From assembly GCA_002254825.2 (NCBI GenBank), contig NJEL02000001.1, positions 1 through 30,716 of the forward strand: a stretch of 30,716 bases of DNA, given 5' to 3'. The DNA comes from Methanosarcinales archaeon ex4572_44. Its GTDB lineage: Archaea; Halobacteriota; Methanosarcinia; Methanosarcinales; EX4572-44. The translations under genes and the position numbers were made by a program. This document shows positions 17,201-24,331 of this stretch, in pieces; the stretch's first letter is position 1; the number at the start of each line of letters is the position of its first letter. The notes beneath the pieces were generated by a model. That model was not told where the DNA came from and ran no database searches. It saw nothing but the letters and a program-made list of their open reading frames with translations.

Positions 17201-19499
17201 GGTTCAGTGCCCGATCAGGATGGAAATAGGGACTTGGCGGCGTGCCATTGGTAGAGTGGCATGCCCAGCAGATCGCGTTGTCTCTGGAGATATTACCTAT
17301 CTGTTCGCTTGTGTATCCGCGGTATTGGAGCCATTCAGTGAAGTTCTTGTCAGTTCCCTGAAGAATGCTGCCATTACGGAATGCACCGCTCAGATTGGTG
17401 TGCATCGCAAGCTTTACGGCGGTCAGGTTCACGATCGGACGGATCGGGGTTTCGTTGTATGCGGATTCATTGTTGTCGTGGCACTCGAGACAGCCCGCGC
17501 CGCCAGTGGGTTCGTAGTCTATGTAAGTACGGTAGGTAAAAGAGTTATTTTGAAGCGACTCAGTACCCGTCTCATGACACATCGAACACCCATCCGAACC
17601 GTCTGGTAGGTAAACACCGCCTCCTCTATTCATCGTCGAGTTATTCCAGTTCGCCTGATCCAATTCCTTCCATGATATGTTATTTGGAGGCGAAACGTTG
17701 GTTATATATGTGTAATTGATAACATTATTACTACCACCTCCTCCATATTTTGACTCATAACGTGTCATCGCAGGTTTACTGCTGCCGTGCGGGTTATGAC
17801 AAGAGTAGCAGTTGTAGCTGGGATGTTTATGATCATATTGTGGAGAGTGGATGTTTGTAGGATTCGGAGTTCCACCAGTACCTCCAGCACTAAACATTTC
17901 CATAGTAAAATAATACTCGTCTCTGAAGTTTGTCTGATTCGTGTAATTTTGGAGATGTGAATCAGTCTCATCCGTCATCTTTGCGACAAGTTTTTCCTCA
18001 AGGTGGCAGACGAGGCAGAGCGCGTAATAATTTGAATCATACCCTCCTGTTGTTTCATTCGTATAAGTCCGTAAGAGATCATACCTGAGATCTGTCCCGT
18101 GATTGTCATGGCACGCCTTGCACGCTATTTTTCCGTCCCCGAGCGGGTGATGGGTCGTCTGGTTGAACTCGGTCTCTTGCCTGAGCCGCGGTTGTGTTGC
18201 ATTCTCGCTGTGACAGCCCAGACCTCCAGTTTTGCCAGTGTAGCATAACTGCGGGCTCTGCTGGTACAACAGATCCTTTCCGCTCGCGTTTCCGTGTGGA
18301 ATTGCGCTGGAATCATTTTCATCGTGGCAGTCGATGCACCGTCCAGGCGTGTATGGCTCATCGAGATCATCAAATACCTCTGATGAGTAGTTCGTCCAGT
18401 GGAGGGTGTTCTTGAATACGAGTTTGTCGCGATGGCAGTAGTAGCACTTGCCATTTGGGGTGTAACCTGTCTCCACGAGAATGGTCACGCCAGGTCCTGT
18501 GATCGTTGTCGTGATGTTTCGATGTGTGGTATTCCTGCCCTCAATTTTGTCCCACCTGTTTATAGCGGTACAGTTCATCGGCTGGTGGGTGATCTGTCCG
18601 GTTACGTTCTCTTTGTACTCCACAACTGGAAGCCAGTTACTGCTCGAATCGGGTGGTCCATAGAAATCGAAGTCATTCCCGCTCAGCCTGCCGTGATTTG
18701 AAAGCGGTATTTCGCTCTCTCCCCAAACTATCACATCTCCCACATCAGAAAAATCGCCGTACCTAACTGTGAGATTCGCCCAGACTGGCTCTAAATGATA
18801 CTTATCCCAGCATAACACATCGATACGCCACATTACCGTGAGATTCGATGTGTCTTCATATCCAACATCTGTTTTGTTGAATACGCTATCAAGCGTGCAG
18901 ACCCTGGTGTCGTTGGTGAGATAAAATGTGTAGTTCGCTGCTGTTGATTCGTTGTTTGTTATGGTTGCGTCATTTGAGTCATTGATCCGAACGTCGAACT
19001 CTGCTCCATTACGCGTGAAATCATTCCCGATCATCGTTGTGTTTGTTGAGTGCTCTTCTAAGAGAAGTCCTGTTGCTGTATAGTTTGTGATGTTATTTTT
19101 AATAAGGTTGTAATCCCTTGATTTTGTGAGAAATATTCCCCTCAGTGTGGCATTGATGGTGTTATTCGTGAGGTTGCCCCAGTGTGACTCTGACATATAA
19201 ATACCGTCTTCACCTCTAATGGTAGTGTTGATAATGTCTGTATGATTGGTATTCGTACAATATGCGCCTGTGTTGTTTGCGATGATGCTGGAATCGCTTA
19301 TGGTGAGATTGTCGGATATAGATATAAGTGCGCTGTGCGATGACGCAGAGGTGATCGTGACATTTGTTAGGTTTGTGTAATGTGCTCTGTGAGCGTAGAG
19401 CCCATACTGCGAATCTCCAGAAGCACGAGTAGAAGCGATCGTCGTGTTGATGATGTTGTTGTGAGCAGAAGATGCTATCTCCATTCCGTCCCATACCAA
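14220..19499 (-). CDS. Giant multihaem cytochrome c, C-terminal part of a split NosD-cytochrome fusion
   Basis: This 1759-codon frame continues the preceding beta-helix protein after a frameshift; its formal TTG start is only where the frame opens. Residues 1 to about 190 are beta-helix turns. A beta-rich domain follows (about 190-355), then the haem region to the end. I count 32 CxxCH motifs plus two CX3CH (CYTYCH, CGYGCH) and one CX4CH (CIISECH), about 35 haem sites. Twenty-four sites form four tandem six-haem modules. N-x-S/T sites are very dense, which fits an exported glycosylated protein. No S-layer domain or C-terminal membrane helix is seen. It is probably an extracellular electron conduit, for example for transfer to a partner cell or mineral. 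The next cytochrome gene starts at its stop codon. Confidence 0.85.
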   Translation of the reverse strand: MVWDGMEIASSAHNNIINTTIASTRASGDSQYGLYAHRAHYTNLTNVTITSASSHSALISISDNLTISDSSIIANNTGAYCTNTNHTDIINTTIRGEDGIYMSESHWGNLTNNTINATLRGIFLTKSRDYNLIKNNITNYTATGLLLEEHSTNTTMIGNDFTRNGAEFDVRINDSNDATITNNESTAANYTFYLTNDTRVCTLDSVFNKTDVGYEDTSNLTVMWRIDVLCWDKYHLEPVWANLTVRYGDFSDVGDVIVWGESEIPLSNHGRLSGNDFDFYGPPDSSSNWLPVVEYKENVTGQITHQPMNCTAINRWDKIEGRNTTHRNITTTITGPGVTILVETGYTPNGKCYYCHRDKLVFKNTLHWTNYSSEVFDDLDEPYTPGRCIDCHDENDSSAIPHGNASGKDLLYQQSPQLCYTGKTGGLGCHSENATQPRLRQETEFNQTTHHPLGDGKIACKACHDNHGTDLRYDLLRTYTNETTGGYDSNYYALCLVCHLEEKLVAKMTDETDSHLQNYTNQTNFRDEYYFTMEMFSAGGTGGTPNPTNIHSPQYDHKHPSYNCYSCHNPHGSSKPAMTRYESKYGGGGSNNVINYTYITNVSPPNNISWKELDQANWNNSTMNRGGGVYLPDGSDGCSMCHETGTESLQNNSFTYRTYIDYEPTGGAGCLECHDNNESAYNETPIRPIVNLTAVKLAMHTNLSGAFRNGSILQGTDKNFTEWLQYRGYTSEQIGNISRDNAICWACHSTNGTPPSPYFHPDRALNPYKCAKCHGPIDGQPSHTQGLVAAIDNHGPTTKGAESILIQTDVGKGGSCDDCHASSVLSDVEIGNLEVWKLKSGGWTTYTGRTTTGDVSHYGLSKTQNLVDTTNCLFCHCNETNGAIWGNATNISGDMYGADTTNVSECYTYCHVRPDWVGSVNESTLTHFHNESLYAGGGPNCVLCHDVDSEYGVQSLVNATAIANGIHGNILNNTLLYEGYGLDNRSTPCWGCHQSDGTIPEGMGDRNGITDMDDSGVIETDEMPYTCEDCHARSDAWNSSTSEGYTWESASDPILGLNKLPPVITEHYPNATLVKTNVHSNNGRCVDCHNNSIDQDHGDTAYKELGHTVFSAVSHYGTTSELLTPTNKCRYCHNDTTNATLYGNATQNKHGNSTDEANSVDGCYHCHANDQTPDNLHKMNVESITGGPDCLTCHGVEGGATRHRIDETVYASAMNHSKMNDADTQNDTNRSCWVCHFPEGTGVEEHSNRLDPAYHCYDCHNKNSIPIFSNVSNAPQVHNHFKNGTNISAHWTRPADSDSCMGCHNQTEMFYAFDENEITPYYTNFSITSHYGNNRTDIVAIYNPANSTAYCAYCHQNTSTVFMEYENDKNIQHEGTKRCDECHGTGRLHKETLTRAYSSGNCTDCHALYGANRISVYEINVTAVNAGVHADLNENMTSIAESEVGDANNSKCWGCHVPNGAYPERGHEDTFNNYAYLCYECHNGTYAYQNVSNAPAVYNHFKSGVNITARTTADTNSESCGYGCHNLSTMKIAGFDAGGNATYRVNLSQSSHYPRSRPDIATTSNLSDCTWCHRNSTNEFIEIFERSGPPNYTENIPHASQLSSCIISECHDRGRIHDKNLTIPAITWAEECDSCHYGLEDSDAKKYYVNETMFNSSVHASLNCTDCHINTTCDHPTEEYTWKWCECCHSHQNDFLNETGRHNVTETPRSSVLMITNCTTCHAESGYNSAIGNYNSSAEQECRWCHVLPDKIFPEGVFV
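14592..17270 (-). repeat. Four tandem hexahaem modules inside the giant cytochrome
   Basis: Each module opens with a CWxCH motif (CWACH, CWGCH, CWVCH, CWGCH) whose codons begin at 17270, 16535, 15806 and 15146. The spacing is therefore 735, 729 and 660 nt, or 245, 243 and 220 residues. Each contains six haem motifs in the same order, with a conserved SHYG or SHYP between the third and the fourth. CX3CH replaces the fifth motif of module 1 and the third of module 4; CX4CH replaces the fifth of module 4. The modules are diverged, so the amplification is old. Confidence 0.75.
19475..19499 (-). other. Frameshift window joining beta-helix and cytochrome frames
   Basis: The upstream frame stops at TAG 19477-19475. 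The downstream frame has a TAA immediately before position 19499. The shift must therefore lie within these 25 nt, around GGTATGGGACGG. The downstream frame is -1 relative to the upstream one, as if one base were missing. One added base would give NNWYG-x-GMEIASS, a good beta-helix turn. No classical slippery heptamer is seen, so a deletion or sequencing error is likelier than programmed frameshifting. Confidence 0.8.
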
Positions 19500-21484
19500 T
19501 TATTTTGCGTCGTAATGTTTGTTAGATTTGTATTATTTGATTTCCATAGAAATGCGCCGTGACCTTTGACATTGTTTGAGAGCGTACTGTCTCCTACGTC
19601 AATATTAGCACAATCGATGAGTGTTATCTTTCCGAGGTTGGTCACATTGGGTGCCACAAGATGCTTCTCAATTGCTATATTAGACTCGCCATAATAATAG
19701 TTCACTTCTTCACCATTTGCAGTGTTGTTTCTCCAGATATAGTTGTAATAAAAATACTCTGACATCTCGTTATAGAGCGCGAATGCGAGATTTCCATTAT
19801 CTGATATCTTATTCTCGGTCAAACAATTGTAATTTGTACAAAATACGATTCCCGTGTCGTTATTATACCGCACAGTGTTGTTATGCAGGGTGTTGTGTGT
19901 GCTCAGATGAGCGCCAGACACACCACCGATCTGGATGCCATTGACCCTGTTGTCTGATACATCATTATCTGTGAGGTTATTATACCCATTAGCATCCAGA
20001 TAAACACCTATAGAATTGTTAGTGATGCTATTGTTGATGATGTTGTTGTTGGCAGTCGACCCTACAGAAAAAATTCCATAATTTTTGTTATTTAGAATGT
20101 AACTGTCGTTTATGGTGTTCTTGCTCGAATCGACAAGATAAACAGCATATTTTGTGTTATTTTCAATGGTTACAGATGTGATATTATTCTGACTGGTCGA
20201 TTCAAAGTTGATGCCGTACATCGTGTTGTTCTCAATCGTGCTATCTCTGATGCTCACATTCGATGATGCGCCTATGATTCTGACACCGTCCCCGTTGTGT
20301 ATTATGGAGGAATCAAACCACAGATTGCTGCAATCCACAATAGTGACATGCCCGATGTTAGCGTCGACGATCGTAACATTGCTGTCAGTGTAGTTGTAGT
20401 AGACACGCCCACCATTCACGGTGTTAGTGACGTCGATATCGTTGTTATAATTCCCTGTGACATAAAGGCTGTAGTTGGCGATGTTGGTTAAGCTATTGGA
20501 TCGAAGAATATTGTTCTGGGAAGAAATGATGTTTATGCCGTATCCACTGCTGCCGTTTATAGTGCTGTTACTGATTGTTGTGTTGTCGGAGGAGTCTACA
20601 TAAATTCCCTGCAGATTGCTACTCCCTGCGATTGTGAAGTTTCGGAGGGTGTTGTTAAAGGACGATTCGACGTGCACAGCATCGTGATCGGGAGAGGAGT
20701 ACTGTTCACGTGTGATACTGATATTCTCAAGAGTGTTGTTGTTCGAGTTCTGGACACGAATGCCATGATAATAACTGCTCTTTTCTGCGATGATATTATC
20801 CAAAAGACTGCAACAGTTCGAGTCCTGGATATAGATGCCATACCAGTACCGACGGCTATAATCATGAGACCCTGTGTGCCCTGCCTCTATAGTGCAGTCT
20901 CTGATGCTTGTGTTACCCGCTGAATGGAGATAGATCCCATAGGTAGGGACGGTGGTAATACGAACAGAATTCTGTCCATCCCCATGTCTGAATGTACAAT
21001 TATATATACTAACACTCTCGTTTGTCTCGATACTGAACCCATTGTTGTACACACAGCACTCGATGGTACTGTTCGTGACATTACCCTTACTACCACTTTC
21101 GTATATCCAGCCATAGTAGTCTGCGCTACTGGTATCCTTATGGGTGACTGTTGAACCATTAATATTCATCACGCCGCCATCGTGTATAATGATTAAACGC
21201 TTATTGGCAAAACTGCTGTCCATTTTTATCGTCGCATTCTCGATTGAGAGCACCGCGCCGTCATTCACGACGATGTCTCCAGCCACACTGCTCACGTTGT
21301 TGCTCAGGAGTGTGCTCCACGTCTCATCATTTGCAATGGTGACATCGATATCGCCATAATCCGCAGCCCCCGCGAGTCCGCAGACCAAGAACATGTAGAC
21401 CGAGAAAAGAATAGCCAATTGGGCAAGGCTTAAGAGAGACCTCGTTCGAGCTCTACCCGACACAAACCTCCAGCAGTAAACCAT
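19475..21484 (-). CDS. Exported NosD-like beta-helix protein, N-terminal part of the split cytochrome fusion
   Basis: The 669-residue product has a signal peptide (hydrophobic about 17-38, likely cut after AGAA near 41). A long right-handed parallel beta-helix of NosD/CASH type follows. Its repeats of about 22-24 residues carry patterns such as NNTIxNSxIxNNxxYGI, with very many N-x-S/T sites. Such helices often bind carbohydrate or form elongated surface structures. No haem motif occurs in this part. The frame runs out in mid-repeat, and the repeat continues in the -1 frame of the giant cytochrome, so the intact protein would be about 2,425 residues. I chose ATG 21484 over GTG 21499 because the TATA box predicts transcription starting near 21495. 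Confidence 0.82.
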   Translation of the reverse strand: MVYCWRFVSGRARTRSLLSLAQLAILFSVYMFLVCGLAGAADYGDIDVTIANDETWSTLLSNNVSSVAGDIVVNDGAVLSIENATIKMDSSFANKRLIIIHDGGVMNINGSTVTHKDTSSADYYGWIYESGSKGNVTNSTIECCVYNNGFSIETNESVSIYNCTFRHGDGQNSVRITTVPTYGIYLHSAGNTSIRDCTIEAGHTGSHDYSRRYWYGIYIQDSNCCSLLDNIIAEKSSYYHGIRVQNSNNNTLENISITREQYSSPDHDAVHVESSFNNTLRNFTIAGSSNLQGIYVDSSDNTTISNSTINGSSGYGINIISSQNNILRSNSLTNIANYSLYVTGNYNNDIDVTNTVNGGRVYYNYTDSNVTIVDANIGHVTIVDCSNLWFDSSIIHNGDGVRIIGASSNVSIRDSTIENNTMYGINFESTSQNNITSVTIENNTKYAVYLVDSSKNTINDSYILNNKNYGIFSVGSTANNNIINNSITNNSIGVYLDANGYNNLTDNDVSDNRVNGIQIGGVSGAHLSTHNTLHNNTVRYNNDTGIVFCTNYNCLTENKISDNGNLAFALYNEMSEYFYYNYIWRNNTANGEEVNYYYGESNIAIEKHLVAPNVTNLGKITLIDCANIDVGDSTLSNNVKGHGAFLWKSNNTNLTNITTQNNWYGTEWR

Positions 21485-21518
21485 AGACACATCTCGCACA
21501 AGAACAACTTGCTACTCA

Positions 21519-21527
21519 ATATAAATA
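21519..21527 (-). promoter_or_regulatory. TATA box of the cytochrome operon
   Basis: The minus strand reads TTATTTATATTG, with AAAAGG upstream as a possible BRE. It predicts transcription from about 21495 and so a very short leader before ATG 21484. This decides the start of the beta-helix gene. Confidence 0.6.
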
Positions 21528-21671
21528 ACCTTTTCCAAACCTTTTTTGAATTGATCAATCCAACGCCACAACCAGGCAGATCTGCCATTTAATTATCGTA
21601 CTCTTATAAGAAGCCATCCTGTAAACCCTGCCAACCAGAGATATCTATTTGAATTTAAATTTTAATTAAAT

Positions 21672-22985
21672 TTATACTATTTTCATGTTTTCGATGCGTA
21701 GGGTTGGTGTGATGATGCTGCCGAGGTTTTTCACGTCGCTGCCTGCTCCACTAATATTCTGTAAGAGTCCGAAGATGTTGCCTGGTATCATCAGTGTCTT
21801 TATCGGCTCGGTGATCTCTCCGCCTCGTATGATGAAGCTGTTTCGTGCTTCTACTGAGAAGTCGCCTGTGATCGGGTTTGCTGTGTGAGCGCCGATTAAA
21901 GTGTGTATGATCACCCCTTCGTCTGTCTCCTCAATAACTCTTGAGTCTGGATATTGTATCGTGAAGTTCCGAGTAGAGATCACGGGTGTCTGGTTGTACG
22001 TGTATCGTATGGCGTTTGCTGTGCTCATGGTCTCGTCCTGATCTGCGGTGTACTTGTCATAGAGGTAAGTCTGGAGCACTCCGTCTTCAATCACTCTCGT
22101 TCTCTGTGAGGGCGTACCTTCATCGTCCGTGGCTGCGCTTCTGAGTCCGCCTGTCATGAGCCCATCATCTATTACTGTGAGTTCTTCCTTTGCTATCTCT
22201 GTCTGTAGTTTTCCTTTTAGGTTTGAACGGTTTTTCTGAACGTTTTCTGCACTTAAGGCAGATATGAAGGTGTGTTCTATCAAGTCTGCTACCGCCATTG
22301 GCTGGAGGAGAACTGTGGTTGTTTCTGGCAGGACTTTCGTGGGTCCCAGTGATCGCCTTGAAAGCTCTGCTGCATTTTTTCCGATCCTGTGAAAGTTTAT
22401 CTTGCCAATCTCTCTTGAAACTTCAAAGTCGTAAGCTGTTGCTGTCTGCCCGCCTCTCGTGCTTATGGTCTCGATGAAGGCGTCCGCGGCGGTGGTCTTC
22501 TCCCGCTTGCTCACGTTGTTTGTGTTCAGTATCTCATGTTCTGTAGTTGTGCAGGTGAGTTTACCTGTTACTGGGTGGGTTTCGATTGTTCCTGCTGCTC
22601 CACGTATTAATTCAAGTGCATGGTTGATACAGTCTTCAACACTACTATCCTCGGTTTTTTTGTCGTACAATCCTTTTACTGTAGGGTGTTCCGTGTTCGA
22701 TGGCAGTTCTTTCCATTTAGGGTTTGATTTCCTAATCTTTGCCGTTTTAACCGCGAGGGTAGCTGCATCGCTTATTCTCTCTTCTCGGTTGGTGCTTGCA
22801 TAGCCCACTGCGCCGTTCACGATTGCACGTATTCCAAGTCCCTGGACTATACCTTCCAGTGCAAGTTCTATAGTGTCCCGTTTAATCTCGATTCCTATGC
22901 TACGGGTTGAGACGGCGTAAACTTCTACCTCGTCTGCACCCGCCCTCTTTGCAAGCGCAAGGGATTCTTCAAGGTTCAGGTTCAT
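21672..22985 (-). CDS. pmbA: TldE/PmbA-family protease subunit
   Basis: TldE (PmbA) pairs with TldD to form a metalloprotease that degrades unfolded peptides and, in bacteria, matures some peptide antibiotics. TldE lacks the zinc site and forms part of the chamber. The 437-residue product has the family N-terminus (AKRAGADEVEVYAV, then a GIRAIVNGAVGYASTN segment, about 51-66). The C-terminus is also typical (GDFSVEARNSFIIRGGEITEPI, about 378-399). No HExxxH is present, as expected. The length is normal. Its start overlaps the TldD stop as ATGA, so the pair is translationally coupled. An A/T-rich stretch after the stop probably ends the LonB-TldD-TldE transcript. Confidence 0.92.
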   Translation of the reverse strand: MNLNLEESLALAKRAGADEVEVYAVSTRSIGIEIKRDTIELALEGIVQGLGIRAIVNGAVGYASTNREERISDAATLAVKTAKIRKSNPKWKELPSNTEHPTVKGLYDKKTEDSSVEDCINHALELIRGAAGTIETHPVTGKLTCTTTEHEILNTNNVSKREKTTAADAFIETISTRGGQTATAYDFEVSREIGKINFHRIGKNAAELSRRSLGPTKVLPETTTVLLQPMAVADLIEHTFISALSAENVQKNRSNLKGKLQTEIAKEELTVIDDGLMTGGLRSAATDDEGTPSQRTRVIEDGVLQTYLYDKYTADQDETMSTANAIRYTYNQTPVISTRNFTIQYPDSRVIEETDEGVIIHTLIGAHTANPITGDFSVEARNSFIIRGGEITEPIKTLMIPGNIFGLLQNISGAGSDVKNLGSIITPTLRIENMKIV

Positions 22986-24190
22986 CCGCTGCCTCCAACG
23001 ATTGCTCTTTTCACGAGTATGTGTGGGGATCCGTCACTCACAGGGACGACTTGACCAGCCTTCCCGCACTGCCCAGGGTGCATCTTGAGGTCTGACCCAA
23101 CAGCAACAACCTCGTTCAGTATTTCAAGTATGTTTCCTGAGAGTGACACGTCCTTCAAGAGTGCTTTTTGTTCATGGTCTTCGATCAGGTAGCCGCGTTC
23201 GGCGTTGAACTGAAATATACCATCTCCTGGGTCGACCTGCCCGCCGCGAGAGCCTATGAGGTAGACGCCGCATTCAATATCTTCAAGCATCTCTTCAAAG
23301 GTACTGTCGCCGTTATCGATGTAGGTGTTGCTCATCCGTACGATCGGTGGGGAGTACCCTTGGGCCCTGGCATTGCACGAGACACCTCCGAGCTTTCCAG
23401 CAGTCTCGCGGTTGTGCAGATAGTTCTTGAGAACACCGTTCTCTATCACCACGGTTCGCTTGGGCATTGCTCCTTCATCGTCAAATGGATAGTAACCGTA
23501 TTCGTGCAGGGTAGGGTCGTCGTGGACTGTTACAAGTGGCGATCCTACTTTGGTGTTGAGCCGTCCCGAAAAGACCGAGTCTCCTTCGAGTACGTGGTCT
23601 GCCTCTGCTGCATGTCCCACTGCCTCATGGATGAATACGCCTGCAAGTTCAGGGTCGAGGATTACTGGCATAACACCTCCCCGCGCGCCCTCTGCGTGGA
23701 GGAGACTTTTCGCAGTATCTGCCGTTTTTGATGCAATCGCGAGAGGATCTTTCCTCTCGAATAGTTCAAAGCCTGAAATTGCAAAACAACTCTCTCTTGC
23801 CGCTTGATAATTCCCATTCTCACGTGCCACCGCTGTGATCGAGAAACCGATTCGCGGCAGGGTATAGCCTGCCTCTACACCGTCTGAATTCCTGTATTCT
23901 ACGCTGACCTCTGATTCGGCGTATACGGTGTGCACGCTTGAAATCCCGGGTTTTTGGGCGGACTTTGATATCTCTCGTACCAGTTGTATCTTCTCTTCGA
24001 TATCGATATCTTCTGGATCTACTCTGATCCTTGGCAGGTTTTTCACGACAGGTTTCTCGATCGGCGCAAGTTCGATTCGATCCCTCGTTGATCTCTCACC
24101 TGCTGTATGAGCGAGTCTTACAGCTTCTTTGCAGGCTTCTCTCGTCCCATCCAGATCCTCTGTTGTGACAAGCCCCCATGTACCGCCCAC
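22982..24190 (-). CDS. tldD: TldD-family zinc metalloprotease, N-terminus damaged
   Basis: TldD carries the active site of the TldD/TldE protease. The metal-binding motif HEAVGH (188-193) and the C-terminal QCGKAGQ are intact. The usable frame starts only at GTG 24190, giving 402 residues against roughly 450-480 in the family. TldD-like sequence continues upstream in frame without a start codon: codons 24310-24191 read DDDFYDIRIIDTR, then SSIVLDNGEIKE, then a stretch ending GASVRAL. The true start and about 20 first residues are missing, apparently lost together with the end of lonB. The gene may be translated from GTG 24190, as a -1 frameshift product of lonB, or not at all. Confidence 0.85.
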   Translation of the reverse strand: MGGTWGLVTTEDLDGTREACKEAVRLAHTAGERSTRDRIELAPIEKPVVKNLPRIRVDPEDIDIEEKIQLVREISKSAQKPGISSVHTVYAESEVSVEYRNSDGVEAGYTLPRIGFSITAVARENGNYQAARESCFAISGFELFERKDPLAIASKTADTAKSLLHAEGARGGVMPVILDPELAGVFIHEAVGHAAEADHVLEGDSVFSGRLNTKVGSPLVTVHDDPTLHEYGYYPFDDEGAMPKRTVVIENGVLKNYLHNRETAGKLGGVSCNARAQGYSPPIVRMSNTYIDNGDSTFEEMLEDIECGVYLIGSRGGQVDPGDGIFQFNAERGYLIEDHEQKALLKDVSLSGNILEILNEVVAVGSDLKMHPGQCGKAGQVVPVSDGSPHILVKRAIVGGSG

Positions 24191-24331
24191 AAGTGCGCGG
24201 ACGCTTGCACCTGTTATGAAACTGTTGCTCGTCTCTTTGATCTCACCATTGTCCAGAACTATACTGCTCGCTCGTGTGTCAATGATCCTGATATCGTAAA
24301 AATCATCATCTTTGGTATTATTACCTTCTTA
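24191..24331 (-). other. Junction where lonB and tldD are fused out of frame
   Basis: LonB homology ends at KKVIIPK (last codon 24312-24310). From 24310 the -1 frame reads TldD sequence down to the GTG at 24190. The 15 final LonB codons after IIPKM are TldD sequence read in the wrong frame. Archaeal LonB normally has about 50 more residues. A deletion of roughly 200-250 bp covering the lonB end and tldD start would explain both losses. ATGATGAT at the joint may have been microhomology. Confidence 0.7.

Noticed and set aside
18200..18250. CX9CH (CYTGKTGGLGCH) as a further haem site
   Set aside because: The spacing is too long to count as a haem motif without experimental support; it was left out of the haem total.
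23168..23731. 187-codon plus-strand ORF inside tldD
   Set aside because: It is antisense to a clearly conserved protease gene and has no recognisable domain.
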